Shown: positions 47,712-58,402 of the stretch, piece after piece
Layout: every line of letters begins with the position of its first letter
Numbering within the stretch: the first letter of the stretch is position 1
Source of the DNA: Methylophaga sp.
Lineage (GTDB): Bacteria > Pseudomonadota > Gammaproteobacteria > Nitrosococcales > Methylophagaceae
Reading direction: 5' to 3'
Length of the DNA: 64,000 nt
Assembly (NCBI GenBank): GCA_026988435.1
Contig: JALSLH010000093.1
Coordinates: 1 to 64,000, forward strand
Position numbers and translations under genes: made by a program
The notes under the pieces: model-generated
The model's input: the letters and a program-made list of their open reading frames with translations, nothing else
Told to the model about the DNA's origin: nothing
Database searches by the model: none

Positions 47712-48857
47712 TCACCCCCAAATCAGCATTAGAATACTATCCAGTATGCGACGCCACCAACTGCCTTCCTCCACGGCTGTAAGCGCAATAAGTGGCTGCT
47801 TAACAACAATCTGGTTATCTAGACGAATTTCCACTTCACCTAATACGCTACCTTGGGCTACCGGTGCAACTATAGGTTGCTGTAAATTAGTCGTTGCAAC
47901 TAATTCTTTATAACGACCTCTAGGTACAGTCACCGCTAGTGGATTTGCCAAGCCAAGAGCCAGTTCTTTTTCACTGCCTTTCCAGATTTTACTAGTAGCA
48001 ATTTTAGCTCCTGCTTTATATAGATCATGTGTTTCAAAAAAGCGAAAGCCATAATTAAATAATTTTTGCGTTTCTTGAGCTCGGGCATTTTCACTTCGTG
48101 TACCTAATACCACCGAAATTAAACGCATTCCACTACGTTTTGCTGATGCAGCTAAACAATAGCCCGCTTCCTCAGTATGACCTGTTTTGAGCCCATCAAC
48201 CGTGGTGTCACGCCACAGTAGTTTATTTCGATTATGCTGCGTTATATTATTGTAGGTATACTCTTTTTCTGCATACCATTTGTAATGATCTGGAAAGTCA
48301 CGAATTATTGCCGCTGATAAAATAGCAATATCTTTTGCTGTTGTATAATGTTCCGGATCAGGTAAGCCTGTTGCGTTACGGTAGTTTGTATCAATCATGC
48401 CTAATTGCTGTGCATATTGGTTCATCATCTGCGCAAAGGTCTCTTCACTGCCCGCAATGTGCTCAGCTAGCGCTACTGCAGCGTCGTTACCTGACTGAAT
48501 AATCATTCCTCGAAGCAGTACTTCAACCGGCACTTTAGTATTTACTTCAATAAAGCTCCGTGAGCCAACCATTCGCCATGCTTTTTCACTGATCAACACT
48601 TCATCTTCTAGTGCAATATTGCCTGCTTGAAGCTCGTGCGAAACAACATAAGCTGTCATTAACTTGGTAATACTTGCTGGCGGTAAACGTTGCTGTGAAT
48701 TTTGTTCGGCAATGATTCGTCCACTGGCAAAATCTTGCAAAATATAAGATTTTGCTGCGATAGTAGGCACTGTTGGATTGGGGGTGATGGCTGCACTAGC
48801 AGTGTAGACATTCAGTGCCAATATTAATAATAAGCTGTTTTTCAATACTTTAATCAT
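47712..48857 (-). CDS. dacA: D-alanyl-D-alanine carboxypeptidase (PBP5/6 type)
   Basis: This 381-residue penicillin-binding protein trims pentapeptides. It has a signal peptide (cleavage near ASA), SxxK in 'PPASITKLMTAYV', SxN in 'QSGNDAAVALAEH', KTG in 'DGLKTGHTEEAGYCL', a C-terminal PBP5-associated domain and an amphipathic terminal helix ('SWWRRILDSILMLIWG') for membrane attachment. All catalytic motifs are present. Confidence 0.97.
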   Translation of the reverse strand: MIKVLKNSLLLILALNVYTASAAITPNPTVPTIAAKSYILQDFASGRIIAEQNSQQRLPPASITKLMTAYVVSHELQAGNIALEDEVLISEKAWRMVGSRSFIEVNTKVPVEVLLRGMIIQSGNDAAVALAEHIAGSEETFAQMMNQYAQQLGMIDTNYRNATGLPDPEHYTTAKDIAILSAAIIRDFPDHYKWYAEKEYTYNNITQHNRNKLLWRDTTVDGLKTGHTEEAGYCLAASAKRSGMRLISVVLGTRSENARAQETQKLFNYGFRFFETHDLYKAGAKIATSKIWKGSEKELALGLANPLAVTVPRGRYKELVATTNLQQPIVAPVAQGSVLGEVEIRLDNQIVVKQPLIALTAVEEGSWWRRILDSILMLIWG

Positions 48858-48893
48858 TCATTTACTCTCTAATAGTTATAACTGCCTGGCTAT

Positions 48894-49700
48894 TTATTCG
48901 ACCACTATATGGGCATCATAGTAACCTAAATCAACCAATTGTCTTGCTAGTGAATCACCATATTCTACATTGGCTAAGGGGCCTACTCGAACACGGTATA
49001 AACTCCCTTCTGGTTTTTTTAGCGGTGCAATTAATATTGCATCTCCAATTTGCCGTTGTAATTTTGCTTTTAATTGCTCAGCAGAAGTTAACGTACCAAA
49101 AGCACCCACTTGTAAATACAGACCAACATAAGCATCATTAGTAACATGCGTCACCGGTGCTGATGGCGTGGTGTAGTGACCATTTTTTGTGATAGCTCGT
49201 ATTTCTACAGTGCCCGTACCTTTGCTAATAATGCCTAGTTTTTTTGCTGCAGTATATGATAAATCGATCAAGCGGTTATCATGAAAAGGCCCCCTGTCAT
49301 TTACTTTGACTATAACTTTCTTACCATTAGCTAAGTTAGTCACTTCAACATAACTTGGTAATGGTAATGTCTTATGTGCAGCCGTCATCGCATACATATC
49401 ATACGTTTCACCGCTTGACGTGCGCCTACCATGAAATTTTTTGCCATACCACGATGCAATACCTTTCTCGTGATAACCTTTACTACTGTTTAAGGTGTAG
49501 TAACGCTTTCCAAATACTTCATAATGCGCAGGGTTGCCATATTTACTCTTTGGCTCATCCCGAGGCACAGCATTGGGCACATTTGATACATCCCGTGGGC
49601 TAGTAGGCGCACGATCCGGTATAAATGTCCCGCCACCGCATGCTACCAGCAAGGCATACATACTTGCTGTCAATAATAATTTCAAGCGTGTTTTAGTCAT
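48894..49700 (-). CDS. rlpA: RlpA-type septal ring lytic transglycosylase lipoprotein
   Basis: RlpA cleaves denuded glycan strands. The 268-residue protein has a lipobox (LLVAC near residue 21), a double-psi beta-barrel domain with 'GIASWYGKKFHGRRTSSGETYDMYAMTAAHKTLPLPSYVEVT' (catalytic residues in this block) and 'KVNDRGPFHDNRLIDLS', and a C-terminal SPOR domain (about residues 190-268) that binds septal glycan. It overlaps mltB by 8 nt. Confidence 0.96.
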   Translation of the reverse strand: MTKTRLKLLLTASMYALLVACGGGTFIPDRAPTSPRDVSNVPNAVPRDEPKSKYGNPAHYEVFGKRYYTLNSSKGYHEKGIASWYGKKFHGRRTSSGETYDMYAMTAAHKTLPLPSYVEVTNLANGKKVIVKVNDRGPFHDNRLIDLSYTAAKKLGIISKGTGTVEIRAITKNGHYTTPSAPVTHVTNDAYVGLYLQVGAFGTLTSAEQLKAKLQRQIGDAILIAPLKKPEGSLYRVRVGPLANVEYGDSLARQLVDLGYYDAHIVVE

Positions 49701-50679
49701 TTAATGTTTGCTCATAGCGATGCCGAATAAGCTCGGCCAACTGTTTCACTGTCATTGCATACATACGGCTATGGTTATAACGGGTGATACTATAAAAGTT
49801 TTGTCGTACAAGCCAGTACTCTTCCCCATCCTCTTGAGTAAGCGAAATCAAGGCGATTTTGTCATTTGCATAGGGCAAAGTTTTAAGCGATACTCCTGCT
49901 GCAGCTAACTCTTCACGGGTAAGTGTTGGTTTATAGCCTTTTTCTAAAAATGCTACCGGCTCTTCTCTTGATAAGCTTGCTTTGTGGGCAATGCTTTCCC
50001 CTGCAACCCAACCATGTCGTTTAAGATAGTTTGCAATACTGCCTATTGCATCATCAGGATTTGTCCAAATATCACGTTTTGTGTCACCATCAAAATCAAC
50101 CGCATATTCACGATAACTGCTCGGCATAAATTGGCCTAAGCCCATTGCGCCAGCATACGAGCCAACAGGATCTAGAATAGACATTTTTTCTTCGCGCGTG
50201 AGCAATAGAAAATTTTCTAATTCACTACGGAAAAACTTACTTCTTGGCGGATATCGAAACGCCAAGGTTGATAAAGCATCAACTACGCGATAGCCTCCAA
50301 CGTTGCCGCCATAGCGTGTCTCAACACCTAATATAGCGATAATTATCTCGGCTGGCACACCATATTCTAGCTCTGCCTTTAGTAATGATTCGGCATGCTG
50401 TTGCCAAAATTGGACACCACCATTAATACGTTTTTCTTGTATGAATATTTTACGATAGTCATACCAAGGCTTACTTTTCTCTGCTGGTCGAGAAATAGCT
50501 TTCAAAATAGAATCTTTAACTTCGACTTTAGCAAATAGCTGGGTTAGTTCATCAGCATCAAAACCATGCTTTTGTTCCATTTCATTAATAAACTTAGTCA
50601 AGCCGGGTAAATCTGCATTCGCAAATACTCCGCTAGAAAAGCTCACAAAAATTAACGCAATAATAACTATATTTTTCAA
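49693..50679 (-). CDS. mltB: Membrane-bound lytic murein transglycosylase B
   Basis: The 328-residue protein has a signal peptide (to about VFA, residue 20) without an obvious lipobox cysteine, the catalytic Glu in 'GVETRYGGNVGGYRV' and the SLT-B fold block 'YAGAMGLGQFMPSSYREYAVDFDGD'. It cuts peptidoglycan glycan strands. The absence of a lipobox suggests a soluble periplasmic form. It overlaps rodA by 4 nt. Confidence 0.95.
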   Translation of the reverse strand: MKNIVIIALIFVSFSSGVFANADLPGLTKFINEMEQKHGFDADELTQLFAKVEVKDSILKAISRPAEKSKPWYDYRKIFIQEKRINGGVQFWQQHAESLLKAELEYGVPAEIIIAILGVETRYGGNVGGYRVVDALSTLAFRYPPRSKFFRSELENFLLLTREEKMSILDPVGSYAGAMGLGQFMPSSYREYAVDFDGDTKRDIWTNPDDAIGSIANYLKRHGWVAGESIAHKASLSREEPVAFLEKGYKPTLTREELAAAGVSLKTLPYANDKIALISLTQEDGEEYWLVRQNFYSITRYNHSRMYAMTVKQLAELIRHRYEQTLND

Positions 50680-51806
50680 GATGACATCATCCTTCGATGG
50701 GTGTGAATAGACATCAGGATACCGAAGCCAGCCAATAAGGTCACCATTGATGTTCCCCCATAGCTGATTAAAGGTAATGGTACACCTACCACAGGCAGTA
50801 GCCCCGTCACCATCCCGACATTAACAAATACATAGACCAGAAAAGTCAGCGAAATACTCCCGGCTAATAATCGCGCAAAACTTGTTTGTGCTTGACTAGC
50901 AATATAAATACCTCTTGCCGCCACTAATAAATATAAAAATAAGAGTAAACCGACACCCACCAAACCAAATTCTTCAGCAATAACTGCAAAAATAAAATCA
51001 GTCGATCGTTCAGGCAAAAATGCTAAATGCGATTGTGTACCTTCTAGCCATCCTCGACCAAATATGCCACCTGAACCAATCGCTATTTTTGACTGGATAA
51101 TATGGTATCCAGAGCCTAACGGATCACTTTCTGGATTAATAAAAGTTAATACTCGCTGGCGCTGATAATCATGCATAACATACCATAAGACAGGTAATGC
51201 AGCTGCACACACAGTGACAAACCCAATAATAATTCGCCATGAAATACCTGATAAAAACACCACTATCAGCCCCGAGCTTGCAATCAATAATGCTGTGCCC
51301 AAATCAGGTTGTTTTGCAATTAATAGAGAAGGCAATATGATCATTATTAAACCCATAAATAAACGCCAAACTGTGGGGGGAAGAGGATATTCTGCTAAGT
51401 AACGTGCCACCAATAATGGCACAGCTAACTTCATTAATTCTGACGGCTGAAAACGGAAAAAGCCTAAATCTAACCATCGTTGCGCTCCTTTTCCTTCATG
51501 ACCGAACAATAAAACTGCCACAAGCAAAATAAGTCCTACACCGTACAATATATAAACTGAATCTCGCATACGATCTGGGTGAATATTAGCAAGTATAAAA
51601 AGTATAAAAAATGCTGTTCCGAGTCGTATTAACTGCCTAATTATAAGTGAGATGCTTTGATCTCCCGCACTGTATAACACCATCAAACCCAAGCCAAGTA
51701 CAACTAATAATAAAAGAAGCAACAATGCATCAATATGGATAATTCGAAGTAGTTTTGTTACGCTAAATTTTTGAGGGTTTTTCCAATCAATTAATGTTTC
51801 ACTCAT
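50676..51806 (-). CDS. rodA: Rod-shape peptidoglycan glycosyltransferase RodA
   Basis: RodA (SEDS family) polymerises lipid II in the elongasome together with PBP2. The 376-residue protein has about ten membrane helices and the SEDS signature 'GLLPVVGVPLPLISYGGTSMVTLLAGFGIL', with the conserved Asp region in 'EGTQSHLAFLPERSTDFIFAVIAEEFG'. I chose ATG 51806 (MSETLIDW) over the in-frame TTG 51821. It overlaps the end of mrdA by 8 nt, so translation is coupled. Confidence 0.96.
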   Translation of the reverse strand: MSETLIDWKNPQKFSVTKLLRIIHIDALLLLLLLVVLGLGLMVLYSAGDQSISLIIRQLIRLGTAFFILFILANIHPDRMRDSVYILYGVGLILLVAVLLFGHEGKGAQRWLDLGFFRFQPSELMKLAVPLLVARYLAEYPLPPTVWRLFMGLIMIILPSLLIAKQPDLGTALLIASSGLIVVFLSGISWRIIIGFVTVCAAALPVLWYVMHDYQRQRVLTFINPESDPLGSGYHIIQSKIAIGSGGIFGRGWLEGTQSHLAFLPERSTDFIFAVIAEEFGLVGVGLLLFLYLLVAARGIYIASQAQTSFARLLAGSISLTFLVYVFVNVGMVTGLLPVVGVPLPLISYGGTSMVTLLAGFGILMSIHTHRRMMSS

Positions 51807-53652
51807 TTGGCTTAATCCCAAAATATTGATCTATCATTTTTCGAGCAATGGGGGCTGCAGTATGACTTCCTCCACCACCATTCTCGGCAACCACCACCAC
51901 TACAAACTCAGGGTCTTCAGCAGGTGCAAAGGCAATAAACAAAGCATGATCATGTAGTTTTTTATCTAATGTTTTAGCATCATACTTTTCATCTTGCTTA
52001 ATACCAAAAACTTGTGCTGTACCTGTTTTCCCTGCCATTTTAAAAGGTAGACCCACTCCTATCTTGCGGGCTGTGCCACGCTTACCATGTATGACTTCGA
52101 CCATGGCATCAACTGTCGCTTCCCAGTTTTTAATATCAATTATAGGCAAGGTATCAAGCCTTTTAGGAGCTAGCAATTGCAGCTCATCTTGCTCGGCATT
52201 TCTTGTAGCTCTGACCACTTGTGGGCTAAAGCTTTCACCTCGCATTGCCAATGTTGCTGTGGCATGCGCCAACTGAATCGGTGTCATTTGATTAAAGCCC
52301 TGTCCAATACCTGAAATAAGTGTTTCTCCGGGATACCATACTTGATTCCGAACTCTTCTTTTCCATTCTCGTGAAGGCGATAGCCCTCTACTCTCACTGG
52401 GTATATCAATACCTGTTCGCCTACCAAAGCCAAATAAATCTAAAAAACCATGCAGTCTATCAATGCCCATGGCATTTGCTAAATCATAAAAATACACATC
52501 ACATGATTGAGATATAGCCTTGATAAAGTCGACCTTTCCATGTCCGTGTTTTTTCCAGCAGCGATATCGATGATCAGGCTTGCCGGGGAGTGTATACCAA
52601 CCCGGGCAAAAGCTTGTTGACTGTTCGTCAACTACTCCCATTTCTAATCCAGCCAGTGCAACAAAGGGTTTTAATGTTGAGCCCGGTGGGTAATGCCCTC
52701 TTAAAGCGCGGTCAAACAATGGTCGTTCTAATGAGTCTCTTAGTACGGCATATGACTTTCGGCTAATTCCCGTCACAAATTCATTGGGATTAAAATCTGG
52801 CTTACTAACCATGGCGAGCACCCCACCCGTTTTAGGATCGAGGGCAATAATTGAACCATTAAAATCACCTAATGCTTCTGAGGCAACTCGTTGTAGATTA
52901 ATATCTAAATGTAAAAATAAATCTTGCCCAGAAACAGAGGGTGTATTCATTATTTCACGTACCATGCGACCTTGAACGTTAGTCTCTATTTGTTGATGCC
53001 CTACCCGGCCATGCAATGTGTCTTCATAAAAACGCTCTACGCCTGTTTTTCCAATATATTGCGTACCTTTATAATTTTGTGCATCAACCTTTTTTTGATC
53101 TTTTTCATTAATGCGCCCTACATAGCCTATAGTGTGGGCAAATAAAGAGCCATGAGGATAATGACGCACTAAACGACCGACTACGTCTACCCCAGGGAAT
53201 CGATGCCTATTCACTGAGAACTTAGCAACCTCTTGCTCGGTTAACTGCTGCCTAACAACCACCTCTCTAAATCGACGTTGGCGTTTAATTTTCTGTTTTA
53301 TTTCGGCCACTTCATCATCTGTCATGACCAAGAGTAGTTTTAATTCTTGTAATGTAAAATCAAGGTCAATAACTTTTTCAGGCACTAATTCTAAGCTAAA
53401 TACTGGAATATTCTCAGCTAACACCACACCATTACGATCATAGATTAATCCTCGTTGTGGCGCTAAAGGCTCAAAATCGACTCTATTTCTATCTGAAAGG
53501 GCATTAAAGTGCTCATACTCAAATACTTGCAAGATGGTGAGGCGAACCATTATGACAGCGAATAATATTCCAGCAAAAATAGCGGCAAAAATTAATCGGT
53601 CAGTAACAACTCTGTTCTCACGATGGTGGTCTTTGAGTTCAAACCTTAGCAT
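51799..53652 (-). CDS. mrdA: Penicillin-binding protein 2
   Basis: PBP2 is the class B transpeptidase of cell elongation. The 617-residue protein has one N-terminal membrane helix (about residues 22-42), a pedestal domain, SxxK in 'YPPGSTLKPFVALAG', SxN in 'ISQSCDVYFYDLAN' and KTG in 'MAGKTGTAQVFG'. All active-site motifs are intact. It lies 22 nt after mreD and before rodA. Confidence 0.97.
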   Translation of the reverse strand: MLRFELKDHHRENRVVTDRLIFAAIFAGILFAVIMVRLTILQVFEYEHFNALSDRNRVDFEPLAPQRGLIYDRNGVVLAENIPVFSLELVPEKVIDLDFTLQELKLLLVMTDDEVAEIKQKIKRQRRFREVVVRQQLTEQEVAKFSVNRHRFPGVDVVGRLVRHYPHGSLFAHTIGYVGRINEKDQKKVDAQNYKGTQYIGKTGVERFYEDTLHGRVGHQQIETNVQGRMVREIMNTPSVSGQDLFLHLDINLQRVASEALGDFNGSIIALDPKTGGVLAMVSKPDFNPNEFVTGISRKSYAVLRDSLERPLFDRALRGHYPPGSTLKPFVALAGLEMGVVDEQSTSFCPGWYTLPGKPDHRYRCWKKHGHGKVDFIKAISQSCDVYFYDLANAMGIDRLHGFLDLFGFGRRTGIDIPSESRGLSPSREWKRRVRNQVWYPGETLISGIGQGFNQMTPIQLAHATATLAMRGESFSPQVVRATRNAEQDELQLLAPKRLDTLPIIDIKNWEATVDAMVEVIHGKRGTARKIGVGLPFKMAGKTGTAQVFGIKQDEKYDAKTLDKKLHDHALFIAFAPAEDPEFVVVVVAENGGGGSHTAAPIARKMIDQYFGIKPNE

Positions 53653-53674
53653 TATTTAGATGTGACCATCATTC

Positions 53675-54151
53675 TCAACTCACACCAAACACACGTCTAA
53701 TCTTTCGTAATACGGCATAGACTATTGGCCAAATAAGAGTGCTAACTACGGCTGGAGCCCAAACATACCAGCTGGCAACGGCTGGAGAAAGCATTACTTT
53801 GATAATATTGACTAACAAGACTAATGACATAACAATTAAAGCTTGTTGCCACAAAGGGTATTGCCGTAATTGTAAATGAAAATTAAGAACAAGGTAGGTA
53901 ACCAAAGCATAAGAAAAAGCCAATATTCCTAAGGTACCTCCCAACATCATATCCATTAATAGTCCAACCACCCATGCAAAGCCAATTCCCACTCGCTCTG
54001 GTAACGCCATCGCCCAATAAAGCAAGGTCATTAAAACCCACTCAGGTCTAAAGAGACGGAGTGAATCTGGTATAGGGACAATAACCAATATCATTGCAAT
54101 AATGATTGTGATAAATAATATAATTCTACCTTGCGCTCTATTCTGAATCAT
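53675..54151 (-). CDS. mreD: Rod shape-determining protein MreD
   Basis: This 158-residue integral membrane protein has five predicted helices, with the family-typical 'WVVGLLMDMMLGGTLGILAFSYAL'. MreD stabilises the elongasome with MreC. It overlaps mreC by 14 nt and lies upstream of mrdA in the canonical order. Confidence 0.94.
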   Translation of the reverse strand: MIQNRAQGRIILFITIIIAMILVIVPIPDSLRLFRPEWVLMTLLYWAMALPERVGIGFAWVVGLLMDMMLGGTLGILAFSYALVTYLVLNFHLQLRQYPLWQQALIVMSLVLLVNIIKVMLSPAVASWYVWAPAVVSTLIWPIVYAVLRKIRRVFGVS

Positions 54152-55022
54152 TCGTCGGCTCCACAGTTACCTCTGGCTCCTCCCCATCACTATTTTCAAA
54201 GCTTTCAATAGGTAATACTAATAATAATTCTCGGCTGGTTGATAAATGTGCCGCTGGCTCAACAGCAATTTCAGCAAAAGCGCGCCCTTCTGGGAAATGT
54301 ACATATTTCACTGTACCAACAGGATAACCCACTGGAAAGCGCCCACCCAACCCAGATGTAACAAGTAAATCACCTTCTCGAATATCTATATTATGTGGCA
54401 GGTGCTCTAATTGCAAAGGCATGCCTAAACCTCGGCCTATTGCCACTGCTCGCAAGCCATTTCGATTGACTTGTACTGGAATAGCATGGCTTGGATCCGT
54501 TAACAAAATTATGCGGCTAGAATAAGGATAAACCTCACTAACTTGCCCCATGACACCGCTGGCATCAAGTGCTGGTTGCCCTATAAAAATACCATCGCGC
54601 TTACCTTTATTCACTACAACCTGTTGAAAAGAGGGATCAAGATTAATGGTGAGTAATTCAGCCACTAACACGCGTTCTGTTAGCCGAAATGACGAGCCTA
54701 ATAGCTCACGTAAACGCATATTTTCACGTTCTAATGCTTGTAGCTTTTGCAAACGCATACTGTTTAGCATTTGCATTGTCTCAAGTTGATTATTTCTAGT
54801 TTTTAATTGCTCTCTATTTTGAAAAAAATCACCAGCCCAATGACTTAAATCTGAAGGCAATGCTGCTACAACTTGAATTGGGTACAAGACTGTCGCCAAT
54901 GTTGTTCTAACAGGGGCAAAATAATTAAATCTAGAATCCATTATAAACAGCGTCAACGATGCTATTAATGCCAATGACAATCGTGTATTTAAAGAAGGTG
55001 CTTGTGAAAATAGTGGTTTGAT
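54138..55022 (-). CDS. mreC: Rod shape-determining protein MreC (probable ATC start)
   Basis: MreC is a periplasmic coiled-coil scaffold that activates PBP2-RodA. The protein has one N-terminal membrane helix, a coiled coil ('KTRNNQLETMQMLNSMRLQKLQALERENMRLRE' region) and two beta-barrel domains ending in an acidic tail. The first standard start, TTG 54980, gives 280 residues but lacks the conserved N-terminus. Reading upstream adds KPLFSQAPSLNTR, matching E. coli MKPIFSRGPSLQIR. The codon before it is ATC at 55022, 8 nt after AGAGAG. No ATG, GTG or TTG is available, so ATC is the likely start (294 residues). Confidence 0.93.
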   Translation of the reverse strand: MKPLFSQAPSLNTRLSLALIASLTLFIMDSRFNYFAPVRTTLATVLYPIQVVAALPSDLSHWAGDFFQNREQLKTRNNQLETMQMLNSMRLQKLQALERENMRLRELLGSSFRLTERVLVAELLTINLDPSFQQVVVNKGKRDGIFIGQPALDASGVMGQVSEVYPYSSRIILLTDPSHAIPVQVNRNGLRAVAIGRGLGMPLQLEHLPHNIDIREGDLLVTSGLGGRFPVGYPVGTVKYVHFPEGRAFAEIAVEPAAHLSTSRELLLVLPIESFENSDGEEPEVTVEPTNDSE

Positions 55023-55044
55023 AAAATCAGCTCTCTGATATCCA

Positions 55045-55085
55045 AATAAAAAGCCTTCGCTAAATGTTCTTTTAGCAAAGGCTTT
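55045..55085 (-). terminator. Terminator between mreB and mreC
   Basis: A long stem AAAGCCTT-GCTAAA with TTTAGC-AAGGCTTT (55050-55085, one mismatch/bulge) is followed by a T-rich run on the minus strand. It can end the mreB transcript 24 nt after its stop and just upstream of the mreC ribosome-binding site. Confidence 0.88.
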
Positions 55086-55108
55086 CTATTATCTTGTATA
55101 TTTATCTC

Positions 55109-56191
<1,083 letters not shown>

Positions 56192-56273
56192 TTATCAATG
56201 CACTGGGCTGTTGAGCAAGCCACGAATGATTTAAACTTGACGCTTTTAACACTATTTACTTATGGAACCGTCG

Positions 56274-56561
56274 ATGAGTTTAGATAAAACCGATGTAGAA
56301 AAAATTGCACACTTAGCACGTTTGGCTATTGATGATGCCGATATACCTGAGTATGCGCGCGATTTAACCAATATTTTTAAGCTTGTAGAGCAGATGGGGC
56401 AAGCTGATACTAGCGATATTTTACCGATGGCTCATCCCTTAGATGCCCATCAACGTTTGCGCTCAGATGTGGTTAAAGAAACCGATCAGCGCGAATTATT
56501 TCAATCGATTGCGCCAAAAACAGATTCTGGTGTTTATCTCGTCCCTCAGGTTATTGAATAA
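56274..56561 (+). CDS. gatC: Glutamyl/aspartyl-tRNA amidotransferase subunit C
   Basis: GatC is the small scaffold subunit of GatCAB, which converts Glu-tRNA(Gln) or Asp-tRNA(Asn) to the amide form. The 95-residue protein begins 'MSLDKTDVEKIAHLARLAIDD', typical of GatC; I therefore chose ATG 56274 rather than ATG 56262. The conserved 'DILPMAHPLD' motif is present. gatA follows after 62 nt. Confidence 0.95.
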   Translation: MSLDKTDVEKIAHLARLAIDDADIPEYARDLTNIFKLVEQMGQADTSDILPMAHPLDAHQRLRSDVVKETDQRELFQSIAPKTDSGVYLVPQVIE

Positions 56562-56623
56562 CAGATAAAACAACAACAGTCATAATAACGATTAACGAAC
56601 AATGAAAATTTATAGGCAAATAC

Positions 56624-58078
56624 ATGCACAACAAATCTTTATCTGAACTTTCAGCATCATTACACAAAGGTGATTTTACTAGTGTTGAACTAACGCAGCA
56701 TTATCTTGACCGCATAAATAAATATAATGGCGAGCTCAATGCCTTCATCACTGTGGCAGACGAGCACGCTCTTAAACAAGCTGAGGCGGCTGATCTACGT
56801 TTACAGCAAAAAACAGCTGGCAAATTAACAGGCATTCCATTAGCGCATAAAGATATTTTCTGCACACAAGGCTTGCGTACTAGTTCTGCCTCAAAAATGT
56901 TAGATAATTTCATATCACCTTATGATGCAACCGTTGTTGAAAAAATCAATGCGGCCGGTATGGTGACATTGGGCAAAACCAATATGGATGAGTTCGCAAT
57001 GGGTTCATCTAATGAAACTAGTTTTTATGGTCCCGTTAAAAACCCGTGGGATCTTGAACGTGTTCCCGGTGGTTCATCGGGTGGTAGCGCGGCAACCATG
57101 GCGGCAAGATTGGCACCTATTGCAACGGGGACTGATACCGGTGGTTCTATCCGCCAGCCCGCATCTTTATGTAATTTAACCGGTTTGAAACCCACTTATG
57201 GTCGTATTTCACGTTATGGCATGATTGCCTTTGCATCAAGCTTAGATCAAGCTGGGCCGATGGCAGCTAGTGCTGAAGATGCCGCATTATTACTCAATGA
57301 AATGGCAGGGTTTGATGAGCGAGATTCAACCAGCGTTGAGCGCGATGTGCCTGATTACACCGAAAATCTAAATGATTCTTTAGAGGGGTTAACAATTGGC
57401 TTACCAAAAGAGTTTTTTGATGAAGGTTTAGATTCTAATGTTGCAGCAACAATTCAAGCAGCCATTAAAACCTATGAATCATTAGGCGCAACAGTCAAAG
57501 AAATCACCCTGCCAAATTCAGAGCTAGCTGTGCCGACTTATTATGTCGTTGCTCCTGCTGAATGTTCGTCTAACTTATCACGTATGGACGGCGTACGTTT
57601 TGGTCACCGTTGTGACAACCCTAAAGATCTTGATGATCTTTATTTTCGTTCACGTGGCGAAGGTTTTGGCGAAGAAGTAAAACGCCGTATTATGATCGGT
57701 ACTTATGCCCTATCAGCCGGTTATTACGATGCCTATTACTTAAAAGCACAGCAATGCCGCCGTTTAATTAGTGATGATTTCAAACAAGCATTTAATGAAG
57801 TTGATGTCATTATGGGGCCAACCGCTCCAACAACAGCATTTAAAGCAGGTGAGAAAACCGATGATCCTGTTGCTATGTACTTGGCTGACATTTATACCAT
57901 CAGCACCAATTTGTCTGGTTTACCGGGCATGTCTATTCCGGCGGGTTTTGTAAACGGTTTACCTGTTGGTTTACAGCTGATTGGCAATTATTTTGAAGAG
58001 TCTAAATTATTGAATATTGCCCATAAATATCAACAAGAAACTGATTGGCATAAGCAAGTGCCTGATGCATTTAAATAA
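56624..58078 (+). CDS. gatA: Glutamyl/aspartyl-tRNA amidotransferase subunit A
   Basis: GatA is the amidase that releases ammonia from glutamine. The 484-residue protein has the Ser-cisSer-Lys triad regions: Lys in '[13 protein letters not shown]', '[18 protein letters not shown]' and the nucleophile region '[16 protein letters not shown]'. Length is normal. gatB, which usually follows directly, is not present; a small membrane protein gene and an acetolactate-synthase-like gene follow instead. Confidence 0.97.
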   Translation: MHNKSLSELSASLHKGDFTSVELTQHYLDRINKYNGELNAFITVADEHALKQAEAADLRLQQKTAGKLTGIPLAHKDIFCTQGLRTSSASKMLDNFISPYDATVVEKINAAGMVTLGKTNMDEFAMGSSNETSFYGPVKNPWDLERVPGGSSGGSAATMAARLAPIATGTDTGGSIRQPASLCNLTGLKPTYGRISRYGMIAFASSLDQAGPMAASAEDAALLLNEMAGFDERDSTSVERDVPDYTENLNDSLEGLTIGLPKEFFDEGLDSNVAATIQAAIKTYESLGATVKEITLPNSELAVPTYYVVAPAECSSNLSRMDGVRFGHRCDNPKDLDDLYFRSRGEGFGEEVKRRIMIGTYALSAGYYDAYYLKAQQCRRLISDDFKQAFNEVDVIMGPTAPTTAFKAGEKTDDPVAMYLADIYTISTNLSGLPGMSIPAGFVNGLPVGLQLIGNYFEESKLLNIAHKYQQETDWHKQVPDAFK

Positions 58079-58086
58079 CATTAGCT

Positions 58087-58380
58087 ATGCAACAGAGAAA
58101 TGTACGAATCTTTCTGCTCATCACTACAATAGCGTGTATTTACGGTTATTATTTACAATTAGGGTTTTTAACATCCTATCTATTCGAAGCTAGAACACAA
58201 TATAGCCATGAGTATTTAGCAGGCGTATTTTTAGTCGGATTTTTCTTTTCTATCGCATGGCTAGGCTCGTTTATATTGCTTACATGGAAAAAGAGTTGTT
58301 TTTCGACCACTGAGCGCATAGTTGGGTATATTCCTAGTTCACTTATTGTCATAAATTGTCTGTTATCCGTAGTATTATAA
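58087..58380 (+). CDS. Small membrane protein of unknown function
   Basis: This 97-residue protein has three hydrophobic segments (about residues 7-30, 43-65 and 78-96). The start lies 8 nt after the gatA stop. I do not recognise a family. Its position suggests co-transcription with gatCA or with the following synthase gene. Confidence 0.65.
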   Translation: MQQRNVRIFLLITTIACIYGYYLQLGFLTSYLFEARTQYSHEYLAGVFLVGFFFSIAWLGSFILLTWKKSCFSTTERIVGYIPSSLIVINCLLSVVL

Positions 58381-58402
58381 TTTTTTGTTGTAAGGTTTCA
58401 TT

